A stretch of 64,000 bases of DNA from an uncultured Collinsella sp. (GCA_900541685.1 UQKM01000002.1:62001-126000), one strand, 5' to 3'. Positions 56,000 to 64,000 are shown, numbered from the stretch's first letter. Notes: generated by a model from the sequence alone, not told the origin. Made by a program: numbers and translations.

Positions 56000-58301
56000 G
56001 CAGACCAGCTCCCTTCAGAGCATCGGTAAGTGCGGCTCGCGTGTCGTTGGCCATGGGGCACAGCGGCATGCGGTAGTTTGCCTCGATCATACCCATCTGG
56101 GCGAGCGCTTCCTTAACTGGGATGGGGTTGACCTCGCTAAAGAGGGCATTGATGAGCGGCTGGCCGGCAATCTGGATATCGCGGGCGCGCGCTACGTCGC
56201 CGTCCAGATAGGCGCGGCACATGTCGTGCACGAGCTGCGGCTGAACATCGGCCCACACACTGATGGTGCCCGAGGCGCCCAGGCTCATGAGCGGCACGGT
56301 GAGGGCGTCCTCGCCCGAGTACATGCGGAAGTCATCGGACAGCAGGTGGGCGATCTTGGCCGCGTAGGCGACGTTGCCCGAGGCTTCTTTAATACCCATG
56401 ATGTTGGGGTGCGCGGCCAAGCGCTCTACGTTGCGCTCGCTGATGCCGCAGCCGCAGCGGCCGGGGATGTTGTACAGGATGCAGGGGATATCTACGGCAT
56501 CGGCAACGGTCTTAAAGTGCTGGTAGATGCCCTCCTCGTTGGACTTGTTGTAGTAGGGGGTAATGAGCAGCAGGCCGTCGGCGCCCAGGCCCTGATAGGT
56601 GAGCGACTTGGTGAGCATGGTCTGCGTGGAGTTGGAGCCCGAGCCGGCGATGACGGGGACACGGCCTGCAACCTGCTTGACCACCGCGGCGACAACGGAG
56701 TTGTCCTCATCGTCAGTCATCGTGGCGCTCTCGCCGGTGGTGCCCAGGGTGAGGATGGCATCGGTGCCATTTTGCAGGTGGAAATCGATAAGGCGCTCGA
56801 GCGCGTCAAAGTCGACACTGCCGTCCTTTTTAAACGGCGTGACAAGGGCGACGATTGAACCCTCGAGATTGCGGATGTCCATGTTCTTCTCCTTCGCTTC
56901 CGCGATCTGGATGCGTTTGTTCCACTGAGCGGCGGCGGCCAGGCGCTCGTCCTGAGCGCGGCGGCGGGCACTTTCGGCGCGCGACTTGGCCAGCAACTCT
57001 CGGCCGCACGGCAGCACGTCGAGCGTGGCAAAGTAATCGACCGGGCGCTCGGCGCGTCGGATGAGGTCGGCCGAGCCATCGGGGCGCAGCAGGACCTCGG
57101 CGGAGCGCAGGCGTCCGTTGTAGTTGTAGCCCATGGAGTAGCCATGCGCGCCGGTATCGTGGATCACAAGCAGGTCGCCCATGTCGATATGCGGCAGCTC
57201 ACGATCGATGGCGAACTTGTCGTTGTTCTCGCACAGATTGCCCGTGATGTCGTACGTGTTCGTGACGGGGGCTGCGGTTTTATCAGGACCGTCCGGCTGA
57301 CCCATCACCGTGATGTGGTGGTAAGCGCCATACATGGCAGGGCGGATCAGATCGACGGCGCTTGCGTCGACACCGATATAGTCCTTGTAGATCTGCTTCT
57401 CGTGGATGGCCTTGGTGACCAGGCAGCCGTAGGGGCCCATCATAAAGCGGCCCATCTCGGTGCAGATGGCCACATCGCCCATGCCGGCAGGAACCAGGAT
57501 CTCGTCGTATGCTGCGTGCACCCCCTCGCCGATGGCGTGAATGTCGTTGGCCTGCTGCTCGGGCAGATAGGGGATGCCGATGCCGCCGGACAGATTGATG
57601 AAGGCGACGTGTGCGCCGGTCTCGCGCTCCAGGCGCACGGCAAGCTCAAAGAGGATGCGTGCAAGCTTGGGGTAGTAGTCGTTGGTGACGGTGTTGCTGG
57701 CAAGGAATGCGTGGATACCAAAGTCCTCGGCACCCTTGGCCTTGAGCGTGCGGAAGGCCTCGAAGAGCTGCTCGGTGGTCATGCCGTACTTGGAGTCGCC
57801 GGGGTTATCCATGATGCCATTGGAGAGCTGGAACAGGCCACCCGGATTAAAGCGGCAGCTGACCGTCTTGGGGATGGGCCCCGCAACGTGCTCAAAGAAC
57901 TCGATGTGGCTGATGTCGTCAAAGTTGACGATGGCACCCAGCTTGTCGGCGAGCTCAAAGTCCGCCGCCGGCGTGTCGTTGGACGAGAACATGATGTCAT
58001 GTCCCGTAATGCCCAGCGAGCGGGCGATCATGAGCTCGGTATAGCTCGAGCAATCGCAGCCGCAGCCGTATTCGTTGAGAATGGAGATGAGCGCCGGGTT
58101 GGGGTTGGCCTTGACGGCAAAGTATTCCTTAAAGCCCGGGTTCCATGCAAAGGCGTCGCGCACTTCTTGCATGTTGCGGCGGATGCCCGCCTCGTCGTAT
58201 AGATGAAACGGCGTGGGGAACTGCTCGACGATATGCTCGAGCGTCTCCTTGTCCACAAACGGCTGCTTGGCCGCATATGCCTCGTTGGGAGTCAATGACA
58301 T
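55992..58301 (-). CDS. lysA-dapA: Diaminopimelate decarboxylase / dihydrodipicolinate synthase fusion
   Basis: One open frame of 769 codons joins two complete enzymes. LysA: residues 1-430, PLP Lys 64 in FAVKANPNP, SGGIGIPYLPEQ, catalytic Cys in GNLCENND, and C-terminal IHDTGAHGYSMGYNYNGRLRSAEVL. A charged Arg/Ala-rich linker (about 431-473) leads to DapA: MDIRNLEGSIVALVTPF at 474, LGTTGESATM, YNIPGRCG (Tyr) and GIKEASG (Schiff-base Lys). They are the last and an early enzyme of lysine synthesis. An AAGGAG 7 bases before Met 474 (56882) would allow separate DapA as well. ATG 58301 follows GAGG by 10 bases. A lysine riboswitch precedes it. A missed stop or sequencing error is unlikely because the linker codes smoothly, but needs checking. 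Confidence 0.88.
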   Translation of the reverse strand: MSLTPNEAYAAKQPFVDKETLEHIVEQFPTPFHLYDEAGIRRNMQEVRDAFAWNPGFKEYFAVKANPNPALISILNEYGCGCDCSSYTELMIARSLGITGHDIMFSSNDTPAADFELADKLGAIVNFDDISHIEFFEHVAGPIPKTVSCRFNPGGLFQLSNGIMDNPGDSKYGMTTEQLFEAFRTLKAKGAEDFGIHAFLASNTVTNDYYPKLARILFELAVRLERETGAHVAFINLSGGIGIPYLPEQQANDIHAIGEGVHAAYDEILVPAGMGDVAICTEMGRFMMGPYGCLVTKAIHEKQIYKDYIGVDASAVDLIRPAMYGAYHHITVMGQPDGPDKTAAPVTNTYDITGNLCENNDKFAIDRELPHIDMGDLLVIHDTGAHGYSMGYNYNGRLRSAEVLLRPDGSADLIRRAERPVDYFATLDVLPCGRELLAKSRAESARRRAQDERLAAAAQWNKRIQIAEAKEKNMDIRNLEGSIVALVTPFKKDGSVDFDALERLIDFHLQNGTDAILTLGTTGESATMTDDEDNSVVAAVVKQVAGRVPVIAGSGSNSTQTMLTKSLTYQGLGADGLLLITPYYNKSNEEGIYQHFKTVADAVDIPCILYNIPGRCGCGISERNVERLAAHPNIMGIKEASGNVAYAAKIAHLLSDDFRMYSGEDALTVPLMSLGASGTISVWADVQPQLVHDMCRAYLDGDVARARDIQIAGQPLINALFSEVNPIPVKEALAQMGMIEANYRMPLCPMANDTRAALTDALKGAGLLD

Positions 58302-58372
58302 GTCCCGTAAACCTCGCTATCCAGACGGCGCTACCTGCGCATCGAATCCGCATAGCGTGGACCCAATGTCCG

Positions 58373-58530
58373 GATAGCGCTCCCGCATTGCTGCAGACAG
58401 TCCTGCGGGTGTTTCCCGCAGGCCCACCAGGCTGTTCGTGCCCGAAAAACCCAGTTCGGCGGGTTTCGCCTCCCCGCGGGGTCAAAGCCTGCCGGCTCGC
58501 CCGCGGCTCTTCGTGCCCGCGCCTCTATCA
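58373..58530 (-). promoter_or_regulatory. Lysine riboswitch aptamer
   Basis: Read on the minus strand it begins GATAGAGGCGCGGGC, contains a GCCGAA core, a GGGAAACACCC-type stem-loop and GGACTGTCTGC before closing with GCGCTATCC. AGAGGCGCG, GCCGAA and ACTGTC are the conserved landmarks of the L-box. P1 is GATAG...CTATC. The downstream platform holds GGATAGCG next to the GAGG ribosome binding site, which can pair with the P1 3' strand; there is no T-run terminator, so control is probably translational. Confidence 0.82.
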
Positions 58531-58680
58531 AGTGGTAACGACCCTACCACGTTGCACTTTACCAAACAAGAGTATTCGTATATAACGTTTAAAAAATGCA
58601 GGGATATGCTGGAAATAAGGGTGTAGCAATCTTGCGGCACAATAGATAGCAGCCGACGCGCACCTACGAAAGGAACCAAT

Positions 58681-59868
58681 ATGGCCGAGCTCCAAGAACT
58701 CCGTCGCTACCGCCGCGACTTGCACAGGATCCCGGAGCTCGACTTCGATCTTCCGCAGACGATCGCCTATATCGAGGGCGTGTTGGCACCGCTCACCTGC
58801 GATGTGACCCATCCGTGCCCCGGCTGCGTCTGCGCTTTCTTCGACGCTGGCGTTGGCGCCGCGCATGCCACGGCGATTCGCGCCGATATGGATGCGCTGC
58901 CCATTGCCGAGGCAACGGGGGCAGCGTTCGCTTCGACCCATCCCGGCAAGATGCATGCTTGCGGGCACGATGGACACATGGCCATGGCGCTTTCGGCGGC
59001 AACCTTTGTCGACCGTACGATCCGTGAGCAGCCGGGCGCCATTAAGCGCAATGTGCTCTTTGTGTTTCAGCCGGCCGAGGAGACGACTGGTGGTGCCAAG
59101 ACGGTGTGCGAGAGCGGCGTGTTCGAGCGCTACGGGGTGGATCGCATCTTCGGCTTCCACGTGTGGCCCGATCTGCCCGCCGGCACGTTGGCGAGCTGCT
59201 CCGGTCCGTTGCTGGCGCGTTCGAGTGAGACACACATTCATATCCATGGCACGAGCATCCATATCGCTAAGACCTATGGCGTTCCGGTCGAGGAGTCGCA
59301 CGATGCGGCGCTGGCGGCTGCCAAGTTCTTGGTTTCCGAGCGCGAGCTCATGGACGAGTTGGGTGTCGACGAGCCCTGCATTGGTAAGTTCGGCCTGCTG
59401 CAGGCCGGCACCGTCTGCAATGCGGTGGCGGGGGAGGCCCATGTTGCCGGCAGCCTACGTGTGTTTACGGACGACATGTTCGACCGCGCGCGCGAGGGCG
59501 TGCGCCGCGTGCTGGACGATGCCTGCGTCGCAACGGGCTGCACATATGACCTCGATTTTGCCGAGGGCTATCCGCCGGTCGATAACGACCCCGAGCTGTT
59601 CGCCCACATTGCGCCTGTCTTGTCCGAGCTGCAACTCGTGGATGAGCCTTTGCTGATTGCCGAGGACTTCGCTTTCTATCAGCGCCATCTGCCAGGCGTG
59701 TTCTTCCTCCTGGGTACGGGCGTGCCGGAGGGACAAGATAATCCGATCGATTCGGATGGCTGTCCCGCCTATGCCACGAGCGCTCTGCATACCGATACCA
59801 TGCTCTTTGACGAGGAAATTCTACTCAAGGGCCTCGATGTCTACAAACGATTGCTTAACTTGGAGTGA
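58681..59868 (+). CDS. M20 family amidohydrolase (N-acetyl-diaminopimelate deacetylase candidate)
   Basis: A 395-residue M20D metallopeptidase-like deacylase. LRRYRRDLHRIPELDFDL opening, ATAIRADMDALPI, MHACGHDGHMAMAL (metal Cys/His), FQPAEETTGGA (catalytic Glu pair), GFHVWPDLPAG and the last metal His in ATSALHTD-type region. This group includes N-acetyl-diaminopimelate deacetylase and hippurate-type hydrolases. It is divergent from the dapH-containing lysine operon, so deacetylation of N-acetyl-LL-DAP is a reasonable role. ATG 58681 follows AAAGGAA. The next gene follows after 2 bases. Confidence 0.85.
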   Translation: MAELQELRRYRRDLHRIPELDFDLPQTIAYIEGVLAPLTCDVTHPCPGCVCAFFDAGVGAAHATAIRADMDALPIAEATGAAFASTHPGKMHACGHDGHMAMALSAATFVDRTIREQPGAIKRNVLFVFQPAEETTGGAKTVCESGVFERYGVDRIFGFHVWPDLPAGTLASCSGPLLARSSETHIHIHGTSIHIAKTYGVPVEESHDAALAAAKFLVSERELMDELGVDEPCIGKFGLLQAGTVCNAVAGEAHVAGSLRVFTDDMFDRAREGVRRVLDDACVATGCTYDLDFAEGYPPVDNDPELFAHIAPVLSELQLVDEPLLIAEDFAFYQRHLPGVFFLLGTGVPEGQDNPIDSDGCPAYATSALHTDTMLFDEEILLKGLDVYKRLLNLE

Positions 59869-59870
59869 CG

Positions 59871-60191
59871 ATGAAGCGCCGACAGTCTTCCGTATATAGT
59901 CCGGGTGGATGCGGGTGTGGCTTGCTGCTGCTTCCGGTTATTGCTGTGAGCATTGGCGTGATGTTTGCGCTTGCCGGGTTGGCCGCGGCGGCGCTCGTGC
60001 TGCTGATTGTGGCCATTGGCGTGACGGTCTGGCTGTGCCGTTCTCGCGAGCAACGTCGTGCCGATGGTAAGACCAATGTTGGATGGACCATCTTTTTAGT
60101 CGTCGCCTACCTATTGAGCATCAGCTATTTAGTTTTCTTTATCCTGTTGCTTGCGAGTACCTTTACCGGGGAATCCGTCACGTTGGGTTGA
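59871..60191 (+). CDS. Small three-helix membrane protein
   Basis: A 106-residue protein with hydrophobic segments at about 17-35, 38-55 and 78-98 (VIAVSIGVMFALAGL, ALVLLIVAIGVTVWL, IFLVVAYLLSISYLVFFILLL). GGCGCG occurs before the first helix. Basic residues lie between helices two and three. Unknown function. Start ATG 59871 with GGAG 8 bases upstream, overlapping the end of the M20 gene. Confidence 0.7.
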   Translation: MKRRQSSVYSPGGCGCGLLLLPVIAVSIGVMFALAGLAAAALVLLIVAIGVTVWLCRSREQRRADGKTNVGWTIFLVVAYLLSISYLVFFILLLASTFTGESVTLG

Positions 60192-60355
60192 TACACAGCC
60201 AGCAGACGGTCGTGCAAAGTGCGTTTGCTCGGCGTTCGGATAACTGCATTGGCCGTTTATCGCAACTTTAGCTCACAGCTAATGAATTCAAGTCCAATCC
60301 TTCCTACGATGTGCTGTGCGCCGGCGCGGTAGCCGGATCATAGGAAGGATGCATA

Positions 60356-60799
60356 ATGGCAAAAGAGGGAAAGAAGCCGATCGGCAAGATTGTCCTAGGC
60401 GTCATCGTGGTGCTGGTTATCGTCGGTGCCGTGGGCTCTATGGGTGGCAATTCAACCGATTCGTCTGCGAGCGATTCGGCAAAACCTGCCGAGGCGACAC
60501 AGCAGGCTGAGGAGCAAAAAGAACCGCAAGAACCGTATACCATTGCTGACGAGGCTGAAGACACCTCCAATCAGTTTGCCTATAAGATCACGGGCACGCT
60601 GACCAATAACACGGACAAGGAAAAGAGCTACATTCAGATTGAGTATGTTCTGTATGATGCCGATGGCAACCAGGTTGGAACGGCTCTTGCAAACACCAAT
60701 CATCTGAAGGCGGGCGGCTCCTGGAAGTTCGAGGCGCTGGGTACGGTGTCTCCTGACCAGGTTGCTAGCTGGGAGCGTTCGGATGTAAGCGGTTTTTAG
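60356..60799 (+). CDS. Membrane-anchored FxLYD domain protein
   Basis: A 147-residue protein: a cytoplasmic basic N-tail (MAKEGKKPIGK), one membrane helix (IVLGVIVVLVIVGAVGSMGG), a Ser/Asp/Glu/Gln-rich stalk (residues 32-65) and a C-terminal FxLYD-type beta domain (FAYKITGTLTNNTDKEKSYIQIEYVLYDADGNQVGTALANTNHLKAGGSWKFEAL in pieces). FxLYD domains are extracytoplasmic and of unknown ligand. It lies before an HTH gene and a Ser/Thr kinase gene on the same strand (34 bases to the HTH gene). Start ATG 60356 after GGAAGGATGC. Confidence 0.82.
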   Translation: MAKEGKKPIGKIVLGVIVVLVIVGAVGSMGGNSTDSSASDSAKPAEATQQAEEQKEPQEPYTIADEAEDTSNQFAYKITGTLTNNTDKEKSYIQIEYVLYDADGNQVGTALANTNHLKAGGSWKFEALGTVSPDQVASWERSDVSGF

Positions 60800-60832
60800 C
60801 ATGTTGCATGCACTGGGGGGAGGTGAAGTCGT

Positions 60833-61255
60833 ATGCCCGATAAAAAGCTGACCGAGGAGCTGCTCAATGAGCTTCTCGATGCGCCGAACATCGATGGCTA
60901 TATCAGGGAGCACGACTTTGCCGCCCCGTCGCTTTCGGACTACCTGAAGCAGCTGCTGCAGGAAAAGGGCTTGGAGCGCTCGCGCGTGGTTCGTATGGCC
61001 GATCTCAATGAGACCTTCGGCTATCAGATCTTTACCGGTGCGCGTCACCCGAGTCGCAATAAGGTGCTGCAGATTGCCTTTGCGATGGCGCTGACGCTCA
61101 AAGAGGCCAACCGTGCACTGACGGCTGCCGGGGTAAGCGTCCTCAACTGCAAGGATCGCCGTGATGCGATTATCATCTTTTGCATCGATCGCGGGTGCAG
61201 CCTCCAAAAGGTCAACGAGGAGCTGTATCGCTTTGGCGAGGAGACGGTGAGTTAG
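60833..61255 (+). CDS. Helix-turn-helix (XRE-like) protein
   Basis: A 140-residue helical protein. LSDYLKQLLQEKGLERSRVVRMADLNETFGYQIFTGARHPSRNKVLQIAFAMAL (in pieces, residues 32-85) has the layout of an XRE-type helix-turn-helix: helix, turn, recognition helix GYQIFTGAR. LTLKEANRALTAAGVSVLNCKDRRDAIIIFCIDRG follows, probably for dimerisation. Such genes are found in front of the same kind of kinase in gut anaerobes. GGGGGGAGGTGAAG precedes the ATG 60833. It might be the kinase's substrate. Confidence 0.75.
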   Translation: MPDKKLTEELLNELLDAPNIDGYIREHDFAAPSLSDYLKQLLQEKGLERSRVVRMADLNETFGYQIFTGARHPSRNKVLQIAFAMALTLKEANRALTAAGVSVLNCKDRRDAIIIFCIDRGCSLQKVNEELYRFGEETVS

Positions 61256-61353
61256 CGGCTGATATCTGAGCCGGCGGAGCTGCCGAACAACGATGCAAAC
61301 GAACGGGGCGCGGATGCCATGGGGTGTCTGCGCCCTGCGCTATGATGGAGGCT

Positions 61354-62733
61354 ATGGATACTCAGACCACAACATATTCCGATGACGAGCTGACCGCAGC
61401 GCTTGCCGAACATCTGGCGTCGCTCGATCGCGACGACAGCTATCGCGTGGAGCGTGTACTTAAGCGCTCGTCCGTTGAAACAACCGAGCTCGTGTACTTT
61501 GAAGGAACCGGCGGTGGTTCGCTCGGCCCCTTTGTCCGTAAACGCATCGATGCTTCGGCTCAAATCGGCGGGGCATACGGGCGTCTGTTTGCCGCCCAGC
61601 GGGCAGGCAGGCGTTTTGAGCACCTGCCCAGAATCGTCGATTGTCATCGTGTGGGCGACGAGCTCAACGTGGTTATGGAATACATCGAAGGGGAGACGCT
61701 CAGGGCGCTGGTGGACCGTCTGGGAGCCACCCCCGATTATGCGCACGAAATGTATCCTGCCCTTTGCGACGCCGTGGGCGAGCTCCACGCCGGTTTTGCA
61801 ATGGCGGGGGAGACGTCGGCGCCGGTGATCCATCGCGACCTCAAGCCGTCGAATATCATCGTGACGGGTGCGAACCGTACGCTCGATGACGGCCTGACGT
61901 TTTCGTCGCTGGTGATTATCGACTTGGGGATCGCACGTGTATGGCGCGATGGCGCCGATGCCGACACCGTCAAGTTTGGCACGCGACCCTATGCGCCGCC
62001 CGAGCAGTATGGGTTTGGGCAGACGAGTGTGCGAAGCGACGTCTACGCACTTGGCGCCCTGTTGTTCTTCTGCTTGACGGGAGTCGACCCTAAACCAGGG
62101 CTCGACATGCGCGAGCAATGCGAGGCGCGTGGCATTCCCACTCAACTTGCCGATGTCATCTGCATGTCGATGGCGCTCGACCCGGCCAAGCGTTTTGCGA
62201 GTGCGGAAGCGTTGGGACGGGCGACGCGCGCGGCATACGACCTGAGTCGCCCCGTGCGGCCTCCTGCGCCTGCGCCTATCCGTACTCCGGCATCGGAGAC
62301 GGCGTTGACGCCCCAGGGGCTCCGAAACCCCGCAGGGCTTCCTAGACCTGCCGCCTCCGCTGCATGCGGTCTGCTCTCTCGTGTTCCGGAGTCTCTGGGG
62401 CGCATTTGGAATACGCTCGTCTGCTTCTCGCTGCTTGTGTTCTTTGCCGGAAGTCACTTTGCCGTCTTTCATCCCACGGGAGCAAACCAAAGCTACCCGA
62501 CGTGGCTTCTCATAATCGAGTATTTTTTCTTTGTCGATGGCCTTATGGTGCTTATGCATTTTGCGCTGCTCGATAAGCGCCGTCTTCGTCGGCGATTCGC
62601 ACTGCTCGACAGCTATCGCGGCAAGAAACTCGCGAAACTCTGGCTCAAGGCATTGGGTGTGCTGCTCCTATGCATGATCGTCATAGTCGCGGTTGCCAAT
62701 GCGACCGGCGTCGTCGATACCTCCGCTACCTAA
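61354..62733 (+). CDS. Serine/threonine protein kinase with C-terminal membrane helices
   Basis: A 459-residue Hanks-type kinase. The N-terminal lobe has a degenerate glycine loop (EGTGGGSLGPFVRKRID, catalytic Lys in VRKRI), hinge NVVMEYIEGETL, catalytic loop VIHRDLKPSNIIV near residue 165, DLGIARVWRDG in place of DFG, and APPEQYGFGQTSVRSDVYALG. The kinase part ends near 310. A Pro-rich linker and two membrane helices (LVCFSLLVFFAGSHFAV, LLIIEYFFFVDGLMVLMHFAL) with a third at the end (VLLLCMIVIVAVANA) follow. The kinase domain is cytoplasmic. GGAGG precedes ATG 61354. Last of the FxLYD-HTH-kinase group. Confidence 0.88.
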   Translation: MDTQTTTYSDDELTAALAEHLASLDRDDSYRVERVLKRSSVETTELVYFEGTGGGSLGPFVRKRIDASAQIGGAYGRLFAAQRAGRRFEHLPRIVDCHRVGDELNVVMEYIEGETLRALVDRLGATPDYAHEMYPALCDAVGELHAGFAMAGETSAPVIHRDLKPSNIIVTGANRTLDDGLTFSSLVIIDLGIARVWRDGADADTVKFGTRPYAPPEQYGFGQTSVRSDVYALGALLFFCLTGVDPKPGLDMREQCEARGIPTQLADVICMSMALDPAKRFASAEALGRATRAAYDLSRPVRPPAPAPIRTPASETALTPQGLRNPAGLPRPAASAACGLLSRVPESLGRIWNTLVCFSLLVFFAGSHFAVFHPTGANQSYPTWLLIIEYFFFVDGLMVLMHFALLDKRRLRRRFALLDSYRGKKLAKLWLKALGVLLLCMIVIVAVANATGVVDTSAT

Positions 62734-62737
62734 AAGA

Positions 62738-62760
62738 AAAGGGCCCCATTGGGGCCCTTT
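62738..62760 (+). terminator. Bidirectional terminator
   Basis: AAAGGGCCCC-ATT-GGGGCCCTTT, a perfect palindromic hairpin between convergent genes, with A and T tracts on both sides. Confidence 0.85.
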
Positions 62761-62770
62761 GCAGTTGCAC

Positions 62771-63904
62771 TTAGATGCGGTTCATCTGGCCGGCGACCTT
62801 GTTGTACCAGTCCTGCCACGTGGGCGGGCAGTACTTTTTGGCAGCTGCCGGGGTAAGGGTGGAGCCGTAGTTGGCGCCCAGATAGGCAACGTGAGCGGAG
62901 ATGCCCTCGCTCCAGCTGCCAAAGCTGCGCCAACCGCCGCCACGTGCACTCCAGCCCCAGGCGTTGTAAGAATTGGCGCAATAAGCGCCCTTGGTGCTTT
63001 CGATGCAGGCGATGGCGGGGGACCAACGGGGGTCGACACCGGTATTCCAGGCGGCGACGGCAAAGTTATAGCCCTGGCCTGCCATGGGGGAGCCGGCAAG
63101 ATAATTGTCGATGCGGCTCGTCCACTCATTAATGAACGAATCGTAATCGGAGCTACCGGTATTGGCGTTGTTCACCGTGGTGTCAATGGTGGTGTTGGTG
63201 TTGGTGGCCTGGCTGCTAGAATTGCTGCCGCTTACGCCCTCGCCCGAGAGCTTCTCGGCGGCAGCGGCCTTATCGGCCTCAAGCTTGGCAAGCTCGGCGG
63301 CATTTTCCTGCTCGGCTTTTGCCTGTGCCTCGCTGCGGAGCTGCTGGGCCTGCGCCAGCGCATCCTCGGCGTTTTTCTGCTCTGCCTCAAGCTGAGACTT
63401 GGCCTGCTGGAGCTCTGCCTTGTTCTGCTCGAGTTCGGTTTGCATGTTATTGAGCTGTTCGATCTCGTCGACGCTCGAGCTCGTGATTTGGTTGGTGTAT
63501 TTGCAGGTCGTGATGAACTCACCCAGGCTCTGCGCGTTGACCAGGAAGCTCACGATGGGATTGGTGCCCTTCTGATACTTGTACAGATCGCGCATGGCGG
63601 AGCTTGCCTTGGTTTGCTGCTCGGGAAGCTTAGCCTCGATTTCCTCGATGCTTGCCTCATTGGAGTCAATCTGCTTTTGCAGGTCATCGAGTTTGGTGCG
63701 GGCGTCGTTGTAGGCGCTCGTGGCGGCTTCGATCTTCTGCTGGGCTGCGGAAAGCTGGTCCTGCGTTGCCTGCGAGGCGGCATACGCCGCAACGGGGGAG
63801 AGCATCGGCGTGGCCGTCAGCGCAACGGCGAGCGCGGCGCTCGTGATGATACGAGCCGGCTTCGACGCAATGAGCGCTGCGGTGCGATGATTCGAATGCT
63901 GCAT
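62771..63904 (-). CDS. Secreted coiled-coil peptidoglycan hydrolase
   Basis: A 377-residue exported protein. Signal peptide (residues 1-45, ending VAAYAA). Residues 48-225 form a long coiled coil (QATQDQLSAAQQKIEAATSAYNDAR and QTELEQNKAELQQAKSQLEAEQKN in pieces) as in Csd-, PcsB- and NlpC-type hydrolases. A Ser/Asn/Thr linker (226-260) leads to a C-terminal domain with WNTGVDPRWSPAIACIESTKGAYCANSYNAWGW (in pieces) and HVAYLGANYG, a lysozyme/glucosaminidase-like fold where the Glu of CIESTKG is the probable catalytic residue. It should cut glycan strands during division. ATG 63904 follows GAGGGA. Confidence 0.84.
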   Translation of the reverse strand: MQHSNHRTAALIASKPARIITSAALAVALTATPMLSPVAAYAASQATQDQLSAAQQKIEAATSAYNDARTKLDDLQKQIDSNEASIEEIEAKLPEQQTKASSAMRDLYKYQKGTNPIVSFLVNAQSLGEFITTCKYTNQITSSSVDEIEQLNNMQTELEQNKAELQQAKSQLEAEQKNAEDALAQAQQLRSEAQAKAEQENAAELAKLEADKAAAAEKLSGEGVSGSNSSSQATNTNTTIDTTVNNANTGSSDYDSFINEWTSRIDNYLAGSPMAGQGYNFAVAAWNTGVDPRWSPAIACIESTKGAYCANSYNAWGWSARGGGWRSFGSWSEGISAHVAYLGANYGSTLTPAAAKKYCPPTWQDWYNKVAGQMNRI

Positions 63905-63974
63905 CCAGTCCCTCTGCAATCAATCGTAGGTTATGGTTCGAAGGGTATTCTACTACTGCTTTCGACCTCAACTT

Positions 63975-63989
63975 GAACCTTAAAGGTTC
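63975..63989 (-). promoter_or_regulatory. 15-base palindrome upstream of the hydrolase gene
   Basis: GAACCTTAAAGGTTC is an inverted repeat about 70 bases before the hydrolase start, a likely operator or hairpin. The window ends just after it. Confidence 0.4.
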
Positions 63990-64000
63990 CAAAGGGTCAA

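Noticed and set aside
54656..56029. 457-codon plus-strand frame over dapH and dapB
   Set aside because: Antisense shadow of two enzymes with complete family motifs.

Overview
The window is GC-rich, densely coded bacterial DNA with strong G/C third-position bias, frequent GTG/TTG starts and purine-rich ribosome binding sites. Gene content fits a gut actinobacterium of class Coriobacteriia, most like Collinsella: L-lactate dehydrogenase, PTS sugar uptake with a PRD antiterminator, the acetylase-type diaminopimelate route, a secreted coiled-coil cell-wall hydrolase and FxLYD/kinase membrane proteins. The genus is inferred from protein style, not from a marker gene. I saw no rRNA, tRNA, CRISPR array or intact insertion sequence.

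Layout. 1-11 kb: the end of a sulfhydrylase gene (metY), a secreted protein, a ketopantoate-reductase-type enzyme and a cyclase, an aldo/keto reductase with a ferredoxin-like tail, a Gfo/Idh oxidoreductase, endonuclease IV, and a three-gene polar amino acid ABC importer whose permease carries an extracytoplasmic domain. 11-15 kb: a flavodoxin/DUF3793 pair, a copper-type HMA protein behind a CsoR-like operator, and a Y-family polymerase/YolD pair behind LexA-like boxes. 15-20.5 kb: a truncated iron-ADH gene, pgi, and a small accessory cassette of an unknown protein, a ClpP-like protease and a VirD4-like ATPase. 21-34 kb: two HAD phosphatases, then a GntR/UTRA regulator and a ten-gene operon built round FrlB-, FrlC- and FrlD-like enzymes (Amadori product catabolism) with many extra enzymes. 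34-42 kb: TatD, TcdA, an SdpR/SdpI pair, the ABC-F factor EttA and two low-complexity proteins. 42-47.3 kb: a LicT-like antiterminator, its terminator/RAT region and a PTS EIIBC, followed by a less GC-rich stretch with a ceramidase-like enzyme, an AEC carrier and a DUF4160 pair. 47.4-54 kb: nadE, an aminotransferase, ldh, a DUF2974 hydrolase and an NdpA-like protein. 54.5-60 kb: a lysine/DAP locus with a lysine riboswitch, a LysA-DapA fusion, dapB and dapH, and a divergent M20 deacetylase. 60-64 kb: FxLYD protein, HTH protein, Ser/Thr kinase and a secreted peptidoglycan hydrolase.

Functional links. The 54.5-60 kb locus supplies most acetyl-branch steps from aspartate semialdehyde to lysine; the aminotransferase at 49.5 kb could supply the missing transamination. 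The 22.7-34 kb operon looks designed to import a glycated amine, isomerise and phosphorylate it, and split it to glucose 6-phosphate plus the free amine.

The most unusual non-coding signals are four families of hairpin repeats. One is a 157-158 bp element found twice, each time 3-4 bases after a stop codon (ettA and dapH) in the sense orientation, with compensatory changes in its central hairpin. The other three occur as pairs around single genes (at 5.7/6.8 kb, 14.9/15.6 kb and 51.9/53.1 kb).
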